6,737 nucleotides of DNA from Pseudomonas sp. (GTDB taxonomy: Bacteria > Pseudomonadota > Gammaproteobacteria > Pseudomonadales > Pseudomonadaceae), in assembly GCA_003488145.1 (NCBI GenBank), contig DNMQ01000510.1:1-6737 (forward strand). The letters run 5' to 3'. The position numbers and the translations under genes are program-made. The notes beneath the pieces are model-generated. The model saw only the letters and a list, made by a program, of their open reading frames with translations, did no database searches and was not told the DNA's origin. Of the stretch, positions 4,819-6,737 are shown piece by piece; position 1 is the first letter of the stretch; the number at the start of each line of letters is the position of its first letter.

Positions 4819-5073
4819 TTACTTGCGGCTGGCGCGTTCCAGCATACGCAGAGCACGCTCGTTGGCTTCGTCAGCGGTCTGCTGAGCCTTCTGAGCGGCG
4901 GCCAGAGCTTCGTCGGCCTTGCTGTACGCTTCGTCAGCGCGAGCTTGGGCGCGGGCAGCGGCGTCCTCGGTCGCCGTCAGGCGAGCTTCGCTTTCTTTGG
5001 TCATGCTGTTGCTGCAACCGGTAGCCAGAACTGCGGCCAGAGCCAGAGCAGAGAATTTCAGAACGTTGTTCAT
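4819..5073 (-). CDS. oprI: Major outer-membrane lipoprotein OprI (Lpp/Braun-type)
   Basis: This 84-residue lipoprotein links the outer membrane to peptidoglycan. The signal peptide is residues 1-19 with lipobox LATGC, so Cys20 is lipidated after signal peptidase II cleavage. The mature part is one alanine-rich heptad-repeat helix (about residues 28-78: [21 protein letters not shown]...) that trimerises as a coiled coil. It ends in ASRK; the terminal Lys84 is the residue that can be joined to diaminopimelate. ATG 5073 is chosen over the in-frame ATGs upstream (5106, 5100) because only it follows a ribosome binding site (AAGGGG, 6 nt spacing) and gives the canonical [20 protein letters not shown] start. 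The sequence is almost the same as known Pseudomonas OprI, with small changes just after the lipidated Cys (SNSMTKES). Confidence 0.97.
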   Translation of the reverse strand: MNNVLKFSALALAAVLATGCSNSMTKESEARLTATEDAAARAQARADEAYSKADEALAAAQKAQQTADEANERALRMLERASRK

Positions 5074-5133
5074 CTTGTTCCCCTTAAGGTGGAAATCCAT
5101 AAGCAACTTCCGTTATGGAAAGTTTGCGCGCAC

Positions 5134-5161
5134 ATACTACCTAGAACTTAGCTTAAGTAAA
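5134..5161 (-). promoter_or_regulatory. Probable oprI sigma-70 promoter
   Basis: Read leftward: TTTACT as -35 (5161-5156), 16 bp spacer, TAGTAT as -10 (5139-5134), each 4 of 6 to consensus. This leaves a leader of about 55 nt before ATG 5073. A run of nine A (5193-5185 on this strand) lies about 24 bases upstream of the -35 and could act as an UP-element-like aid. The assignment is by eye only. Confidence 0.45.
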
Positions 5162-5193
5162 CGGAGCGAGCCTCGGAGCCACAGTTTTTTTTT

Positions 5194-5465
5194 CAAATGG
5201 CCTTTTGCTTTACCACCCCTTTGCGAAAGTTGGATAAAAAACATCCAGTGTTCGCCGGGAATACATGCACTCATAGTTGCCTGATCTTCTGTTTGATCGA
5301 AAGTTCCTTCAATGCCGCGCACAAATATTGATCAGCTGAGGCTGTTCGAACGGATGCGAAACAGGTAGAAAAGACACCTGTGTATGTTCCGGCTGCCAGT
5401 TCTGCGTCATGAACCGCAGCGTGATCGAGAACAAGAAGACAGGGCAATCCTGCTGAGGAGTCAAA
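5194..5465. other. Divergent intergenic region between oprI and the acetyltransferase gene
   Basis: Together with the oprI leader and promoter, nearly 400 bases separate the two start codons. Apart from the GAGGAG ribosome binding site at 5455-5460, I find no gene, strong promoter or RNA hairpin in this part. Minus-strand ORFs here (5137-5322 and 5271-5645) have no ribosome binding site or recognisable protein. The rightward promoter for the acetyltransferase must lie here but is not evident. Confidence 0.5.
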
Positions 5466-5759
5466 ATGAGCGATACGGTGCGTGTTCACCATGACCTGGC
5501 GGGGCATCGCTTCGAGGCCGTGATCGACGGGCATTGTGCCTATCTGGCCTATATGGATCTGGGCAAGCAGACGCTGGACATGTACCGGACCTTCGTTCCG
5601 GATGCGCTGCGTGGGCGAGGCATCGCTGCTGTGCTGACGCAGCACGCGCTCGAATATGCCGAGCGCGAGGGGTACCAGGTGATTCCGTCGTGTTCCTATG
5701 TCGAACGTTACATCGAGCGCAATCGACCGACCTCGGACAGGGTGGAACCGACCCCATAA
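5466..5759 (+). CDS. Small GNAT-type N-acetyltransferase (YjdJ/COG2388-like)
   Basis: A 97-residue minimal GNAT fold with a GAGGAG ribosome binding site 5 nt before ATG 5466. Residues 10-40 give the early strands (FEAVIDGHCAYLAYMDLGKQTLDMY). Residues 42-46 (TFVPD) lead into the acetyl-CoA pyrophosphate loop R49-G-R-G52-I-A. A helix follows (AAVLTQHALEYAEREG), then the strand VIPSCSYVERYIER typical of the Acetyltransf_CG (PF14542) group, with C76 in PSCSYV. The substrate of these small acetyltransferases is not known in general. It is convergent with the DAHP synthase gene across a shared terminator. I recall a similar gene next to oprI in other pseudomonads. Confidence 0.88.
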   Translation: MSDTVRVHHDLAGHRFEAVIDGHCAYLAYMDLGKQTLDMYRTFVPDALRGRGIAAVLTQHALEYAEREGYQVIPSCSYVERYIERNRPTSDRVEPTP

Positions 5760-5785
5760 AAAAACGCCGGGAGACCGGCGTTTTT
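5760..5785. terminator. Bidirectional intrinsic terminator (GNAT / DAHP synthase)
   Basis: CGCCGG/CCGGCG stem with GAGA loop, flanked by A5 on the left and T5 on the right, so it can terminate both strands. It begins right after the acetyltransferase stop codon and ends 4 bases before the DAHP synthase stop codon. Confidence 0.93.
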
Positions 5786-5789
5786 CGTT

Positions 5790-6737
5790 TCAGTCGCGCT
5801 GCCGTCTTGGCAGTACGTCCTTTAGCTTGTCGTGCATGCTCATCACCGCCTTCTCGGTGGTTTCCCAGTCGATACAGGCATCGGTGATCGATACGCCGTA
5901 CTTGAGATCACTCAGATCCTTCGGAATGGACTGGTTACCCCAGCCAAGGTGGCTTTCCACCATCAGGCCAACGATGGAGTTGTTGCCTTCCAGAATCTGA
6001 TTGGCGACGTTGTCCATTACCAGCGGCTGCAGGGCAGGGTCCTTGTTGGAGTTCGCGTGGCTGCAGTCGATCATCACATTGGGGCGGATGCCCGCCTTCT
6101 TCAGATCCTGCTCGCACAGCGCGACGCTGACCGAGTCGTAGTTGGGCTTGCCGTTGCCACCGCGCAGGACCACATGCCCGTAGTTGTTGCCCTTGGTGGT
6201 GACGATGGAGACGCCGCCGGACTGGTTGATGCCGAGGAAGCGGTGCGGGCTGGAAACCGACTGCAGGGCGTTGATTGCCACGGTCAGGCTGCCGTCGGTG
6301 CCGTTCTTGAAGCCGACAGCGGAGGACAGGCCCGAGGCCATCTCGCGGTGTGTCTGGGATTCGGTGGTGCGTGCGCCAATCGCCGACCAGCTGATCAGGT
6401 CCTGCAGGTATTGCGGCGAAATCGGATCGAGCGCTTCGGTCGCGGTGGGCAGACCCATCTCGGCAAGGTCGAGAAGCAGCTTGCGACCGATGTGCAGCCC
6501 GTCCTGGATCTTGAAGGAGTCGTCCATATACGGATCGTTGATCAGGCCTTTCCAGCCGACGGTGGTGCGTGGCTTCTCGAAATACACCCGCATGACGAGG
6601 AAGAGGCTGTCGGACACCTTTTCTGCCAGCACCTTGAGACGCTCGGCGTACTCGTGGGCGGCCTTCAGATCGTGAATGGAGCAAGGGCCGATCACTATGA
6701 ACAGGCGGTGATCCTTGCCGTCGAGAATGTCGCGTAC
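5790..6737 (-). CDS. aroF: 3-deoxy-7-phosphoheptulonate (DAHP) synthase, class I, 5'-truncated by window
   Basis: This enzyme condenses phosphoenolpyruvate with erythrose 4-phosphate to DAHP, the first step of aromatic amino acid biosynthesis. The frame is open to the right edge, so about 315 C-terminal codons are present and the N terminus is missing. GTG 6695 is internal: the residues before it, VRDILDGKDHRLFIV, continue the family sequence into IGPCS. Metal ligands are visible: Cys in IGPCSIHD, His in IDCSHANSNKD, Glu in GLMVESHLG and Asp in VSITDACIDWE. Substrate motifs MRVYFEKPRTTVGWKG, GARTTESQTHRE and GFKNGTDG are intact. The C-terminal half (GINQSGGVS, KYGVSITDACI) looks closer to the E. 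coli Tyr-type AroF than to AroG. The allosteric class cannot be settled without the N terminus, so the symbol is provisional. Confidence 0.93.
   Translation of the reverse strand, partial: VRDILDGKDHRLFIVIGPCSIHDLKAAHEYAERLKVLAEKVSDSLFLVMRVYFEKPRTTVGWKGLINDPYMDDSFKIQDGLHIGRKLLLDLAEMGLPTATEALDPISPQYLQDLISWSAIGARTTESQTHREMASGLSSAVGFKNGTDGSLTVAINALQSVSSPHRFLGINQSGGVSIVTTKGNNYGHVVLRGGNGKPNYDSVSVALCEQDLKKAGIRPNVMIDCSHANSNKDPALQPLVMDNVANQILEGNNSIVGLMVESHLGWGNQSIPKDLSDLKYGVSITDACIDWETTEKAVMSMHDKLKDVLPRRQRD

Noticed and set aside
5137..5645. Minus-strand ORFs between oprI and the acetyltransferase gene.
   Set aside because: No ribosome binding site or known family; one overlaps the acetyltransferase and the other the oprI promoter region.

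Overview
The window is Pseudomonas-type chromosome (Pseudomonas or Stutzerimonas) carrying one end of an integrated temperate phage. The host assignment rests on a near-canonical OprI lipoprotein and on the gene order tesA - small Cys protein - L,D-transpeptidase - oprI - GNAT acetyltransferase - DAHP synthase, which I recognise from other Pseudomonas genomes. The phage occupies about 1-3107 and continues beyond the left edge. Host DNA runs from about 3108 to the right edge.

Phage part: every gene reads leftward (minus strand). In transcription order they are a tyrosine integrase (start 3064), a 39-residue membrane protein starting 5 bases after the integrase stop codon, a Bro-N domain protein, a 157-residue protein, a short 38-codon ORF, and about 320 bases of noncoding, hairpin-rich DNA. 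Two observations identify the phage as T7-like. A T3/gh-1-type phage RNA polymerase promoter lies at 451-474 on the minus strand and overlaps the stop codon of the 157-residue gene. The 157-residue protein also aligns, by eye and in order, with four blocks of the N-terminal domain of T7 RNA polymerase (about T7 residues 71-86, 112-126, 214-227 and 246-250), but has no polymerase catalytic domain. A free-standing polymerase N-terminal domain beside a cognate-looking promoter in an integrated T7-like phage is the most interesting feature here. It could be a promoter decoy or other lytic-control factor, or a degraded polymerase fragment. The alignment is from memory and needs a profile search.

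Junction: the phage sits inside tesA (acyl-CoA thioesterase I / arylesterase). Only the 3' half of tesA remains, from about 3108 to 3398. The integrase start is about 45 bases from the junction, and its reading frame is open across it into antisense tesA.

Host part: after the tesA remnant come a 93-residue four-cysteine protein of unknown function, a periplasmic L,D-transpeptidase, and convergently the OprI lipoprotein. OprI ends in the free lysine that such transpeptidases typically link to peptidoglycan, so enzyme and probable substrate are neighbours sharing a bidirectional terminator. To the right are a small GNAT-type acetyltransferase and, convergent with it across a second bidirectional terminator, a class I DAHP synthase (entry to the shikimate pathway) whose 5' end lies beyond the right edge.
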